Both the position numbers and the translations under genes were made by a program. A model generated the notes under the pieces. The model had not been told where the DNA came from, searched no databases, and saw nothing but the letters and a program-made list of their open reading frames with translations. Below, in pieces: positions 24,969-32,841 of a stretch of DNA of 34,531 nt; the first letter of the stretch is position 1, and each line of letters opens with the position of its first letter. Origin of the DNA: an uncultured Lachnospiraceae bacterium (GTDB taxonomy: Bacteria > Bacillota > Clostridia > Lachnospirales > Lachnospiraceae); assembly GCA_910587305.1 (NCBI GenBank), contig CAJUKV010000036.1, positions 1-34,531 on the forward strand, in the 5' to 3' direction.

Positions 24969-26534
24969 TTAGTGCTGAATAGCGTTCTCATCGTTAGCCA
25001 TCATTTCCATCAGGTTAAAGGGCGGGAGAATGCTGTCAATCTTTTCAAATAATTTGTCGTCAAAATTATACCGAATCTCACATTTTCTATCGAAAATCAT
25101 GGTAGGTTCCACATCCGGCGTCACCTCCTCCCAGGAAGGAAGCTCGGCGCATTCCGGTTTTCCTGTTTTGGCAAACGCCATAAAAGCTCCGAATATCTGC
25201 TTTTCAAGCTTCTCGGCAACATCCGGAATCTGGCACACCTCCACCAGTTCCGTATTGTGGAAAAAGAACGGGATGTCCGAACAATGCCATGCAATCTTAT
25301 TATGCTGGTATGGAAATTCCAATGTAAAATCATATAAATATGCTTTCGCTTTTTTGCCTTTCGCATGGAGCTTTGCAAGACGCTTGGAAGGCTGCCTCAT
25401 TACCCGGTCAACCAAAAGCAAATCCGTCAGTTTTTTCCCGGGATAAGTCTCCTTAAACAAATCCGCCATCTCGTCCGTATGTTCCCCATAGACTTCTCTG
25501 ATAATTTCCTTCATCTGCCCTTCGTCCAATTCATTTTTGTTATAGGATGCGGGCGCAAAAGAAAATTCTCCAAACACGCTTCCCACCATCACAGGAATTT
25601 CAAATGCATGATCCCTGAATCCGTAGTCCAAAGGGTTCCCCTTGAAATAATCGTTGACCAATGGACAGCCGCCAATATATTCCCCTTTGGCCGCAACCGC
25701 CGGGCTCACTTTTGTGTATGCCGTTACAAGCTCATAATAGGGAATCGTCTCCAATTTTTCCACCTGATTCTCAGGTATGGAGAGCTCTTTTAAGATTTCC
25801 GTGACAATTGCCCGTCCGTTTCCCGTGCAGGAAGGCATGATATTCTTGTCCCCCACGCCGCTCATAATTAGCCCTTTTTGGAAAAGCCCGTCGGCGTCTG
25901 CAATCTGCATCAAATCCGCAACCTTCATTCCGCCCCCTGACTGTCCGAAAATCGTCACATTTTCAGGGTCTCCGCCAAACAATGCAATGTTATCGTGAAT
26001 CCATTTAAGGGCGGCAACCATATCCGCGTGGCCCGCATTGCCTGAATTTTTATATTTTTCACCAAAAGGAGAAAGATCAAGGTATCCAAGAATGTTAAGC
26101 CGGTGGTTAACCGATACCACCACAACGTCTCCGTTCATGCACATGTTAAAACCGTCATAGGAAACCTGCTCTATAGACGAGCCCGCAAAGTAACCGCCTC
26201 CGTGAAGCCATACCACCACAGGCATTTTCTTTTCATCATCCAAAGCTTTCGTCCAGATATTCAGGTTCTGACAGTGCTCATTCTGCGGCCAGTAGCGATG
26301 GGGCACCATCAGCTCCGCGGCTGGCGTCTCCTCCTTCATGAGCGGGCATACAAATCCATACGAACATGCATCCTTTACCCCTTCCCATTTCGCCGGGCGG
26401 GGCATCCTGAATCTGTCCGCCTCCGCATAGGGAACACCTTTAAAAATGTATTCCCCATTATAAAAATAACCTTTCAGCTTACCGCCGGTTGTCTCAAGCA
26501 CCGGTACGTCGTCGTAACGAAATTCTTTTACCAT
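24969..26534 (-). CDS. Carboxylesterase, type B family
   Basis: A 521-residue alpha/beta hydrolase of the cholinesterase-like family. Motifs: GVPYAEADRFRMPRP (about 33-47), CQNLNIWTK, oxyanion loop WLHGGGYFAGSS (about 109-120), VNHRLNILGYLDL, and nucleophile GQSGGG with Ser199. The acid is probably the Glu in GSVFGEFSF, and the His is in IAWHCSDIPFFFHN. No signal peptide, so it should be cytosolic; relatives hydrolyse esters of carbohydrates or drugs, but the natural substrate is unknown. AAGGAG is four bases from the ATG chosen. A perfect hairpin at 26551-26573 lies just upstream of the ribosome site. Confidence 0.92.
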   Translation of the reverse strand: MVKEFRYDDVPVLETTGGKLKGYFYNGEYIFKGVPYAEADRFRMPRPAKWEGVKDACSYGFVCPLMKEETPAAELMVPHRYWPQNEHCQNLNIWTKALDDEKKMPVVVWLHGGGYFAGSSIEQVSYDGFNMCMNGDVVVVSVNHRLNILGYLDLSPFGEKYKNSGNAGHADMVAALKWIHDNIALFGGDPENVTIFGQSGGGMKVADLMQIADADGLFQKGLIMSGVGDKNIMPSCTGNGRAIVTEILKELSIPENQVEKLETIPYYELVTAYTKVSPAVAAKGEYIGGCPLVNDYFKGNPLDYGFRDHAFEIPVMVGSVFGEFSFAPASYNKNELDEGQMKEIIREVYGEHTDEMADLFKETYPGKKLTDLLLVDRVMRQPSKRLAKLHAKGKKAKAYLYDFTLEFPYQHNKIAWHCSDIPFFFHNTELVEVCQIPDVAEKLEKQIFGAFMAFAKTGKPECAELPSWEEVTPDVEPTMIFDRKCEIRYNFDDKLFEKIDSILPPFNLMEMMANDENAIQH

Positions 26535-26550
26535 TTTTCTCCTTTCCGCA

Positions 26551-26573
26551 TACCGCAAGCCGTGCTTGCGGTA
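26551..26573. promoter_or_regulatory. Perfect hairpin in the carboxylesterase leader
   Basis: 10-bp stem TACCGCAAGC (26551-26560) and GCTTGCGGTA (26564-26573), loop CGT, about 10 bases upstream of the ribosome site on the minus strand. It may protect the mRNA end or influence translation. Confidence 0.45.
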
Positions 26574-26589
26574 CTGCCACCAATAAATA

Positions 26590-26616
26590 GTTTGAAAGGA
26601 ACTTTCAAACTTTTAC
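26590..26616 (-). terminator. Hairpin after the ANT(6)-like gene
   Basis: Perfect 9-bp stem GTTTGAAAG (26590-26598) and CTTTCAAAC (26602-26610). Read on the minus strand it is followed by TATTTATT, a plausible terminator about 170 bases after the gene; on the plus strand TTTTA follows. Confidence 0.5.
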
Positions 26617-26646
26617 CCTCCATCTTTGATAGTCCTTCTTACTTCC

Positions 26647-26776
26647 AAACATGCCGCTTTGCGGCACAAATAATGCATGAACCATTTCAGGACAATCGCC
26701 TTAAATCGATTCTTCGAGAGATGACTTGGATTTTCTTAGGCGGCATCTTTTGACGCCTTAGAAAGTCTTCATCTCT
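26647..26776 (-). repeat. Composite hairpin repeat, copy D
   Basis: Parts in the same order as copies B and C: TGCCGC (26652-26657) with GCGGCA (26661-26666) followed by CAAAT, then an inner hairpin TTTCTTAGGCG (26732-26742) with CGCCTTAGAAA (26754-26764). It is enclosed by a different outer stem, AGAGATGACTT (26717-26727) with AAGTCTTCATCTCT (26763-26776). The outer stem differs from AGTGTGAAG of the other copies but still pairs. It lies directly after the ANT(6)-like gene. Confidence 0.7.
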
Positions 26777-26787
26777 TTTTCGCACTT

Positions 26788-27639
26788 TCAAGCCGAAAAT
26801 TTCTCTTTTTGACGTTTCACATAGGCAGTAATTTTTTCATCATAGGGCGGATAAGAGTATCCCAGCCGTTTCGCTGCCTCGGCCGATGTTTCCCGAAACA
26901 GCTCCATACAAATCTCTAAAGAATCCCACATCTGCTCATAAGAATCCATTTTGTAGGTGGCCATAAGACGATTCCATAATTTTTCCGAAACGTAATGATC
27001 CAAAAATTTATAATTTTTGCCCAGACTAAAGCAGAACCCCTTTTCCGTTCCCACCAGCCATGAAATCATGCGCAGCAACTCTTTGCGCACGATATCGTTC
27101 ATGTGGTCAATGGCAAACAAAATTTCCCTGCGGCACAGCCCCTTCACCACATACGGCACCGTATTCCAAAACTCGTTACAGCAATCGTCAAACATTCTCT
27201 CCGTGGGACGCTGTAAATGATAATCTATATCTGTCGGTACCGGCGGCTCATGAATGCGGTCATCTTTATCCAGCAGCACCTTTACCAGCTTATCCCATGT
27301 GAAATATTCCTCTGTCAAATTAAGCGGCAATAAAGTTAAATCTATTTTAACATCATCGCTAAACAACATCAAATAAGAATATCCTTTTTCCACCGCCGGA
27401 AAAAGCTCCATATCCTCGGGCTTTTGTAAAATCAGCCTTTCTCCAAATACATCCAGCCACTTATCGTCCTCCGTAAAGCTCTCCATGTCCGTGACAAAAA
27501 AAGTAATATCAAAATCCTGAAAATCATCCGGCGGTATATTGACGTTGGTCCGGGAGCCTTCCAGGGTTACCATACGGATGCGCTCATCCCCTTTTGCAAA
27601 ATTTAAAATAATATCATATATTTGTTTATCTGATCTCAT
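26788..27639 (-). CDS. Aminoglycoside 6-adenylyltransferase-like nucleotidyltransferase (ANT(6)/AadK family)
   Basis: 283 residues, the usual family length. The nucleotidyltransferase core shows LEGSRTN (about 27-33), FQDFDITFFV with the two metal-binding acids (about 40-49), and DDVKIDLTLLP as the third acid. The C-terminal helical domain has DHMNDIVRKELLRMISWLVG and GKNYKFLDHY. Members adenylylate streptomycin at the 6-position; chromosomal copies in clostridia do not always confer resistance, so the phenotype is open. GAGG lies six bases before the ATG; a longer start eight codons earlier would begin in the repeat-bearing leader. No mobile element is adjacent. Confidence 0.88.
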   Translation of the reverse strand: MRSDKQIYDIILNFAKGDERIRMVTLEGSRTNVNIPPDDFQDFDITFFVTDMESFTEDDKWLDVFGERLILQKPEDMELFPAVEKGYSYLMLFSDDVKIDLTLLPLNLTEEYFTWDKLVKVLLDKDDRIHEPPVPTDIDYHLQRPTERMFDDCCNEFWNTVPYVVKGLCRREILFAIDHMNDIVRKELLRMISWLVGTEKGFCFSLGKNYKFLDHYVSEKLWNRLMATYKMDSYEQMWDSLEICMELFRETSAEAAKRLGYSYPPYDEKITAYVKRQKEKFSA

Positions 27640-27654
27640 AGGAATCCTCACTTC

Positions 27655-27700
27655 ATCCAATAGCCCTCAAATTCGGGCGTAAATACAAATTTGTCCGTTA
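27655..27700 (-). repeat. ACAAATTT leader repeat, upstream of the ANT(6)-like gene
   Basis: Minus-strand order: ACAAATTTGT, then a GCCC/GGGC hairpin around GAATTTGA, then TATTGG, about 20 bases before the ribosome site. Related copies occur near 31012 and 32801, and a partial one near 6345. Confidence 0.6.
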
Positions 27701-27773
27701 CGATTCTATTTCCTTGCAAACTGAAAATTCATTCTGCGCCTTTGGGCTAAAGGAAATACCATATTGCGCTGTT

Positions 27774-28415
27774 TCATATGGAACGTTTTGCAAACAGGAT
27801 TTTACCCAAGTCATCCGCTTGGCGACTCTGACCGCCTGACGCAAAAACATTGATTCTATGTACGTCGCCGCTTCTGTCTTTAAACGCCGGAAACAGGAAA
27901 CCGCATTCCGGTTCCCCGGGCTCGTAATCGCCTCTTACCGGACATACCACACAGATCAGGAACCGATAAACCTCCTCCGATTCCCACAGGCTTTCTTTGT
28001 CACTGGCTTTTAAAGGGATGTCATAACTGCCATGGAAAAAGTAAACGGCATAATTGCCGTCCGACCGGTATTTCCGCCCAAATTCTTCGTAGAATGTATC
28101 CAGCATCGCGTCATTTTTCAGCCCGCACTCCCGTAACGCCATAAGCAGCTGCCACATGCTCCCCGGCTTCCTGTCCCCTTCCCCGAAAGCATACTCCTTT
28201 AACTGTATATTTGTATCTGAAAAAGGAACCGCTTTTGCAATTTCAAGATTTGCCTGCTGGTCCTTTTGCGACAGTTTTTGGAAATGCTTGTTAAAGGTTC
28301 CGTCTATAAACCCCTCCTCGTCCAGATATGCCCCGGCAATCCTGTCAAAACAATTTCTCTTCAGCGTCATACGTCTGGTAAGTTCCAGCATGTCCTCGCG
28401 ACTAATTTTTCCCAT
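27774..28415 (-). CDS. DUF4317 protein, half length (probably truncated)
   Basis: 213 residues. The N-terminal pattern MLELTRRMTLKRNCFDRIAG, AYLDEEG, MWQLLMALRECGLKNDAMLD and YAVYFFHGSYDIPLKASDKE, then EEVYRFLICVVCPVRGDY and CGFLFPAFKDRSGDVHRI, matches DUF4317 as I know it. Family members are, from memory, close to 400 residues. Here the similarity ends near residue 185 and is followed by about 28 unrelated residues (FASGGQSRQADDLGK) and a stop. No continuation is visible downstream, where the ANT(6) leader begins. It may be a decayed or recombined gene or a short family version. GGGAG lies 10 bases before the ATG. Function unknown. Confidence 0.75.
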   Translation of the reverse strand: MGKISREDMLELTRRMTLKRNCFDRIAGAYLDEEGFIDGTFNKHFQKLSQKDQQANLEIAKAVPFSDTNIQLKEYAFGEGDRKPGSMWQLLMALRECGLKNDAMLDTFYEEFGRKYRSDGNYAVYFFHGSYDIPLKASDKESLWESEEVYRFLICVVCPVRGDYEPGEPECGFLFPAFKDRSGDVHRINVFASGGQSRQADDLGKILFAKRSI

Positions 28416-28476
28416 TTATCCAAGTCTCCCTCTACTGCCTTTTTTGAATTGACAATCAAAGATTCCTTTTCATTCG

Positions 28477-29313
28477 TCATACATTCCCCACATACACCTT
28501 TTCCAGATACTTCCCGGCCGTCCTGGCAAGGCCGTACAGCTGTTTCACGTCCGTAGCTTCTTTATCTTTCATACGGAATCTTGGGAAAAAGCGGGTAATA
28601 TGGAGGGGAATCGACGAATCTAATCCTGCAATCCATTTTGCCTGTGCCTCCATCTCCTCAGGGGAATCATTTTCTCCGGGCACAATCAGGGTAGTCAGTT
28701 CCACATGGCAGCTTTCCGCCGCCTTCGCGATAAAGGCTTTCACCGTTTCCAGCTCCCCGCCAAGCTTTCGATAATATTCCTCCCGAAAGCCTTTCAGGTC
28801 AATGTTCATGGCGTCTATGAAGGGCAGCAGCTCCTTCAGTACATTCTGCGAAGCAGTGCCGTTCGTTACAAGGACATTCACCATGCCGTATTCTCTCACC
28901 AGCCGCGCCGTATCACGGACATACTCCCAGCCCACCAGCGGTTCATTGTAGGTAAAGGCTACGCCGATGTTCCCCGCCTTTTTCCTATCCTTCTGAATCA
29001 GCGCCGTTTTTGCAAGCTCCTCTGGAGAGACGTACTCCGAATATAAAGCTCCCCTGTCCGCCATGGAAATCTCATGATTCTGGCAGAAAGGGCACCTTAA
29101 GTTACAGCCATAACTCCCCACGGACAGAATCATGCTTCCGGGATGGAAATCCCGCAGCGGCTTTTTTTCGATGGGGTCAAGCGCCATGGACGTAATCTGT
29201 CCGTAGTTTTCACAGATGATCTCCCCACCCTCGTTTTTTCTGGCTCCGCACAATCCCGTCTGTCCGGGCTCCATCGCGCAGTGATGTATACATACCTGAC
29301 AAATTGTTTTCAT
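28477..29313 (-). CDS. amrS: AmmeMemoRadiSam system radical SAM enzyme
   Basis: 278 residues, cytosolic, related to pyruvate formate-lyase activating enzymes. The 4Fe-4S site is CNLRCPFC (Cys70, Cys74, Cys77). An N-terminal cysteine set (CQVCIHHCAMEPGQTGLCGA) is characteristic of this family. Other motifs are FTYNEPLVGWEYVRD, VLVTNGTAS, AMNIDLKGF and THLIVPGEND-like ELTTLIVPGENDS. Partners are AMMECR1 and LigB/Memo-type proteins, which are encoded just upstream as a fusion. The reaction is unknown to me. AGGAG is 11 bases before the ATG. A 161-bp hairpin element separates it from its partner gene. Confidence 0.93.
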   Translation of the reverse strand: MKTICQVCIHHCAMEPGQTGLCGARKNEGGEIICENYGQITSMALDPIEKKPLRDFHPGSMILSVGSYGCNLRCPFCQNHEISMADRGALYSEYVSPEELAKTALIQKDRKKAGNIGVAFTYNEPLVGWEYVRDTARLVREYGMVNVLVTNGTASQNVLKELLPFIDAMNIDLKGFREEYYRKLGGELETVKAFIAKAAESCHVELTTLIVPGENDSPEEMEAQAKWIAGLDSSIPLHITRFFPRFRMKDKEATDVKQLYGLARTAGKYLEKVYVGNV

Positions 29314-29437
29314 CGCAATATAAGCTCCTGTTATTCCCACGGCAACGAGCCAAGTGTCCGCTCATAGAGATGCAGAACATCTCATAAACATTTGGCGAAT
29401 GCCGGCATGTCCATTTGGCAGCTGCCGCGGGGGCCCT

Positions 29438-29598
29438 AGTATACCCCACACTAATTATCCACACCTTTCGCTTGTCTAAATTTTCATCTGCTGCGTTGTC
29501 ATCAATCGACGCAGCCACCGCTACGCCTCATTCCTCCGCCTTGCAGGCTGAAAATTGATCCTGCGCGAAAGGTAGCGGTAATTAGTGTGAGTTATACC
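29438..29598. mobile_element. 161-bp MITE-like hairpin element
   Basis: Imperfect terminal inverted repeats of about 34 bases: the core 25-base arms at 29447-29471 and 29565-29589 match at about 21 of 25, and the match continues outward into TATAC on both sides. Inside are a second inverted pair (AATTTTCA with TGAAAATT) and a cruciform-like CTGCG/CGCAG pair near 29491-29514. It encodes nothing convincing. It sits between the two AmmeMemoRadiSam genes and ends three bases from the upstream gene's stop. Whether it ever moved cannot be told from one copy. Confidence 0.6.
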
Positions 29599-29601
29599 AG
29601 A

Positions 29602-30987
29602 CTAATAATGTCGTATTACTTCAAAACGTTCCAGCTCTACGCTCTCATGGTCTTTGATTCCCGCCTTCTGTTTGGCTATGGAAATTTGCTGCCTGACCGT
29701 ATCCACGCCCTCTAAATTCGGCAGCAGTAGTCCACGTCTGGCTCCCTTTGTCACAATGACTCCATACCGCACCGTATCAAGCTCCTCGGGGGAAGAAATC
29801 TTCTCCGTCTTCCCCAGCACGTCAACGCTGATTGTAAGGCGCTCCACCTCCCAGTCTTCCACCGGAGGAAATCTTGGGTCCTCGGAACAGGCGCTGACGG
29901 CATTATACATAATTTCTTCCCCAAGAGAGCTCCGAACCGCCTGAGTCGTACCGATACAGCCTCTGAGATTCCCGTCTTCCTTTAAGGATACAAATGCGCC
30001 TGCCCTGCTGCTATACAATTCCTCCGGCAACCCCGAAGGCATCTCGGGAAGCTTCCCCGTTTCCGTAAACGCCTCGATGGTGTACCTGGCCAGCCTGACA
30101 TAAGGGTCTTCCTGTTCCCGCAGGGCAAGGAGACGCTTTCGCTCCTTCTCCTCATACTGATCCAGAAAATTCCGTGTCCCGTCATTGCCCCGGGGTTCAA
30201 AAGCGCAGACACCGTATCCCACCCCAAAGGGGCCTTCATAGGAAAGCTGCTTTGCTTCCACGGCAGTCCTGTCAAACGCGCCCGCCAGAATGGTAAAGGA
30301 GCGATGTCCGCATTCCGCCGCCTTCTCGCAGAAATCCTCTTTAAAATCCAACAGTTCCCCAAAGGCGCCCCTGCCCATTACATCCATGATCCGCGTATCG
30401 TAAGAAGGCCCCTCCTCCTGATAGCCGTAGGGTCCGTCTTCTTTCAATTTATGAGACAAATCGCCGCTGGCAATTAGTACCATTTTTCGCTCAAGGGTCT
30501 GCGCCGTCTCCCTGATACACTGTCCCAGCCGATAGTGGGCCGACAGAGGTAGTCCCGACAGGCCGACTCTTACCAGACGGTATCCCGTCCAGTACTGATT
30601 CACAAAGTATAGGGGCACCATAGTGCCATGATCCAGCTTCCTCTCCCTCTCTCCCAGAGTCCCTGCCGGTAAACCGACCGCATCCGCCGCTTCGCAAAGC
30701 GCTCGGACAAATTCCGTATCGTAGGCGACTTTCATGGAAACCTGTCCGGCGCGAAACTGCCCGAAATCGCCTCTTGCACCTTCTCCGGGCGATATGTGAA
30801 AATAGTCAGCATACAGGGTCTGGTGAGGGGAAAGGAGCACAATCGTCTCCGGCTGCAGACGGCCTATTGCCTCCGCCACCTTTTGGTATGCATCAATCGT
30901 CTTTTGAATCTTTTTCTCCTCGCCCCTGCCCACATCGGGTATGATGAGCGGCGGGTGCGGCGTCATGAATCCTGCTAAAATTCCCAT
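29602..30987 (-). CDS. AmmeMemoRadiSam fusion protein: LigB-type dioxygenase domain + AMMECR1 domain
   Basis: About 461 residues. Residues 1-265 are a class III extradiol dioxygenase (LigB) or Memo-like domain: FMTPHPPLIIPDVGRG, VLLSPHQTLYADYF, KLDHGTMVPLYFVNQY, LIASGDLSHKL, GHRSFTILAGAFD. Residues about 285-461 are an AMMECR1 domain: DPYVRLARYTIEAF, GAFVSLKEDGNLRGCIGT, EDPRFPPVEDWEVERLTISV, KGARRGLLLPNLEGV. Both parts partner with the radical SAM enzyme encoded downstream. Two starts are plausible. The ATG used here has GGAGG six bases upstream and fits the family N terminus. An in-frame GTG at 31063-31065, 26 codons earlier, has a perfect AGGAGG and sits in a palindrome. Confidence 0.93.
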   Translation of the reverse strand: MGILAGFMTPHPPLIIPDVGRGEEKKIQKTIDAYQKVAEAIGRLQPETIVLLSPHQTLYADYFHISPGEGARGDFGQFRAGQVSMKVAYDTEFVRALCEAADAVGLPAGTLGERERKLDHGTMVPLYFVNQYWTGYRLVRVGLSGLPLSAHYRLGQCIRETAQTLERKMVLIASGDLSHKLKEDGPYGYQEEGPSYDTRIMDVMGRGAFGELLDFKEDFCEKAAECGHRSFTILAGAFDRTAVEAKQLSYEGPFGVGYGVCAFEPRGNDGTRNFLDQYEEKERKRLLALREQEDPYVRLARYTIEAFTETGKLPEMPSGLPEELYSSRAGAFVSLKEDGNLRGCIGTTQAVRSSLGEEIMYNAVSACSEDPRFPPVEDWEVERLTISVDVLGKTEKISSPEELDTVRYGVIVTKGARRGLLLPNLEGVDTVRQQISIAKQKAGIKDHESVELERFEVIRHY

Positions 30988-31004
30988 GATAATCCTCCAT
31001 GTTT

Positions 31005-31048
31005 CCAAAAGCCCGTAAATTTGGGCGCCAAGCAGAAATTTGTCTGTG
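31005..31048 (-). repeat. ACAAATTT leader repeat, upstream of the LigB-AMMECR1 gene
   Basis: Minus-strand order: GACAAATTTCTG, then GCCC/GGGC arms around AAATTTAC, then TTTTGG, 15-25 bases before GGAGG. Same layout as the copies near 27660 and 32801. Confidence 0.6.
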
Positions 31049-31067
31049 AAAAATTTATTTTTCACAG
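31044..31067. promoter_or_regulatory. Perfect palindrome over an alternative GTG start
   Basis: CTGTGAAAAAT and ATTTTTCACAG form an 11-bp stem with a 2-base loop. On the minus strand the GTG at 31063-31065, six bases after AGGAGG (31072-31077), lies inside its 5' arm, so folding could hide or expose this start. Confidence 0.55.
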
Positions 31068-31115
31068 TCGTCCTCCTATGATTGTATGGCTCGGGATTGT
31101 CCTTCCTTTGATTAA

Positions 31116-31144
31116 AGTTTATGTCCCGGCAGCGAAAAAGTCAA
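31116..31144 (-). promoter_or_regulatory. Sigma-A type promoter of the AmmeMemoRadiSam genes
   Basis: On the minus strand: -35 TTGACT (31139-31144), 17-base spacer, -10 TAAACT (31116-31121). It sits in the gap after the MBL-fold gene and gives a leader of about 45 bases to the GTG or 120 bases to the ATG. Confidence 0.6.
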
Positions 31145-31195
31145 CGCTTTTGAAATATCTGTCCCCTCATTTGAAACGAATGATAAACTGCATTT

Positions 31196-32080
31196 TCAAA
31201 ACGATGCCTTTTTCCACAGCAGCATACTGTCCTGAAACTCAGCCGACAATTTCCCCGTATCCTTCATCCATGAAAGGTAAGAGCGGACCGTGCTGCCAGC
31301 CAGTACATACTGCTCAAAATTCATAGAAAGTCCATAACCTTTAAACACTTCCTGCAAAATCCTCTCAAAGCAAATCGGCTCCCTGCAAACAGACAGAATC
31401 CTCTCCGCAACCTCATACACCTTATCCCTGTTATAGCGGACAAGTTCTTTCACATCGGCACAGGCTTTTGCATGGGCCGGAACAAACATGGCCGCCTCCA
31501 TCTTCTCCACCTTATCCAGCGTTTCCAGATATGCGCCCACATCATAAATGAAAGAAACGGCATACTTATCCAGCGTCTCCCTGCTGCTGATACAGTCCGC
31601 AAGGAATACCACATTATCCGGCATACGAAATCCCACCATATTAAAAAAATGTCCCGGCAGCGGTATCTCTTCAATCTCTTTCGGGAAACTTTCATCTGAA
31701 AAATCCGTCACATCGCTTTCCTGTGCCATCAAAAATTTGTGCCGCAAATCCTTGCACGGGTAACCGCCATAAAGGAAGGACGGCTCCAGTACCGGGTACT
31801 TCGTAAAAGCCGCCTCTATGCCGCCGGAGTAAATCTTACATCCCGTCTGCCCCTGCAAGTATTTGTTGCCGCCGATATGATCCGCGTTGGAGTGGGTATT
31901 CAGGATCGCCGTAAGACGCCAGCCATTTTTATCCAAAATCTGCCTGACCTTCCGCCCGGCATCCTTGTCATTCCCGCTGTCAACCAGATAGACATTTTCC
32001 CTGTCCGCCACATAGACGCCTATCTTAGCCGGACAATTTATATAATAACATTTCTCGCTAATCTGCACCAATTCATACAT
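31196..32080 (-). CDS. MBL-fold metallo-hydrolase
   Basis: 294 residues. Metallo-beta-lactamase fold: NVYLVDSGNDKDAGRK (about 29-44), the metal motif NTHSNADHIGGN with His63, Asp67 and His68, then His144 (PLPGHFFNMVGF), Asp162 (FLADCISS) and His203 (VPAHAKA). The second His of the usual HxHxDH is Asn65. This HSNADH form occurs in a recognisable subset of MBL proteins. The last 70 residues (VAERILSVCREPICFERIL...) form a helical, winged-helix-like tail. Substrate unknown; a hydrolase or thioesterase role is likely. AGGAGG lies nine bases before the ATG. The 238-base upstream gap shows no clear promoter. Confidence 0.88.
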   Translation of the reverse strand: MYELVQISEKCYYINCPAKIGVYVADRENVYLVDSGNDKDAGRKVRQILDKNGWRLTAILNTHSNADHIGGNKYLQGQTGCKIYSGGIEAAFTKYPVLEPSFLYGGYPCKDLRHKFLMAQESDVTDFSDESFPKEIEEIPLPGHFFNMVGFRMPDNVVFLADCISSRETLDKYAVSFIYDVGAYLETLDKVEKMEAAMFVPAHAKACADVKELVRYNRDKVYEVAERILSVCREPICFERILQEVFKGYGLSMNFEQYVLAGSTVRSYLSWMKDTGKLSAEFQDSMLLWKKASF

Positions 32081-32351
32081 TTTTCGTTTCCTCCTGATAA
32101 TTTTATTTTCCAATTTCTTTATTCTAAATATTTATATCGAATGAAAGTAAGCGCCCTCCTGCTTTTCTTTTTGTTTCTTCGCCCGCTTGCCTGTATCCTT
32201 CTTCCTTCTTTACGCATCGGGGTTATGGGCAGACCACGTTCTTCATCTCATTTCAAATTTTCGGTAAAGCACGGCAAGTAACACGTTCCGCAATAAAGTC
32301 TTCATAAAAAAGCGCCTCAAAAATAGACCTTTGTACTCTGCTTCCATCATT

Positions 32352-32777
32352 TTATAAAAGCACATCATAGATTCTAATCTCAACACCCCAATCTGTTCCC
32401 TGTACTTCCGAGCGGAAACGCTTCTGACATAAATATTCTCCTAAAGCCTCGCTGTCTGTGATAAACTGCGGACAGGCATTGAAATACGGAGCATTCTTAT
32501 TTTCCGCAGAAAAATATCCATTATTTTCTACAAAAAGATGACACTCCATCCCCTTACCGTCCCTTCCGCGGAACATATACTTTGCACACATATTCCTGCT
32601 GCCAGCCACATTTTCCACCTGCACGTCCACAGCTCCGGGCAGAATTTCTCCTGTAAAGATATCCGACTCGACTTTGCCTGTAAACGGTATAATTGATACG
32701 GCCCCATAGGGTCCTTCCATATTGGAAACCTGGGAATCGTCAATAAAAATTTGAAACGTCATAACTTTTTTACTCAT
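32352..32777 (-). CDS. DUF3237 family protein
   Basis: 141 residues, single domain. The typical pattern is FTGKVESDIFTGEILPGAVD, AKYMFRGRDGKG, HLFVENNGYF, and FITDSEALGEYLCQKRF near the end. DUF3237 proteins are small beta-barrel proteins of unclear function; some relatives are annotated as enzymes of oxidised-sugar or aromatic metabolism, but nothing here decides. GGAGG is six bases before the ATG. It has its own promoter, with a structured repeat as the 5' leader. Confidence 0.85.
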   Translation of the reverse strand: MSKKVMTFQIFIDDSQVSNMEGPYGAVSIIPFTGKVESDIFTGEILPGAVDVQVENVAGSRNMCAKYMFRGRDGKGMECHLFVENNGYFSAENKNAPYFNACPQFITDSEALGEYLCQKRFRSEVQGTDWGVEIRIYDVLL

Positions 32778-32796
32778 ATCTATCCTCCGTCCTCGC

Positions 32797-32840
32797 CGAC
32801 AGCCCTCGAATTTGGGCCGGGACACAAATTTGTCTTATAA
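32797..32840 (-). repeat. ACAAATTT leader repeat, 5' leader of the DUF3237 gene
   Basis: Minus-strand order: GACAAATTTGTGTCCCGG, then GCCC/GGGC arms around AAATTCGA, then CTGTCGG. By promoter position it would form nearly the whole 5' untranslated region, ending about 15 bases before the ribosome site. Confidence 0.65.
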
Positions 32841-32841
32841 A

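Noticed and set aside
26788..27639. ANT(6)-like gene as part of a mobile resistance island
   Set aside because: No transposase, integrase or linked resistance gene is nearby; a chromosomal family member is more likely.
31472..31763. Plus-strand frames inside the MBL gene
   Set aside because: They are antisense to a well-supported CDS and have no recognisable domain or ribosome site.
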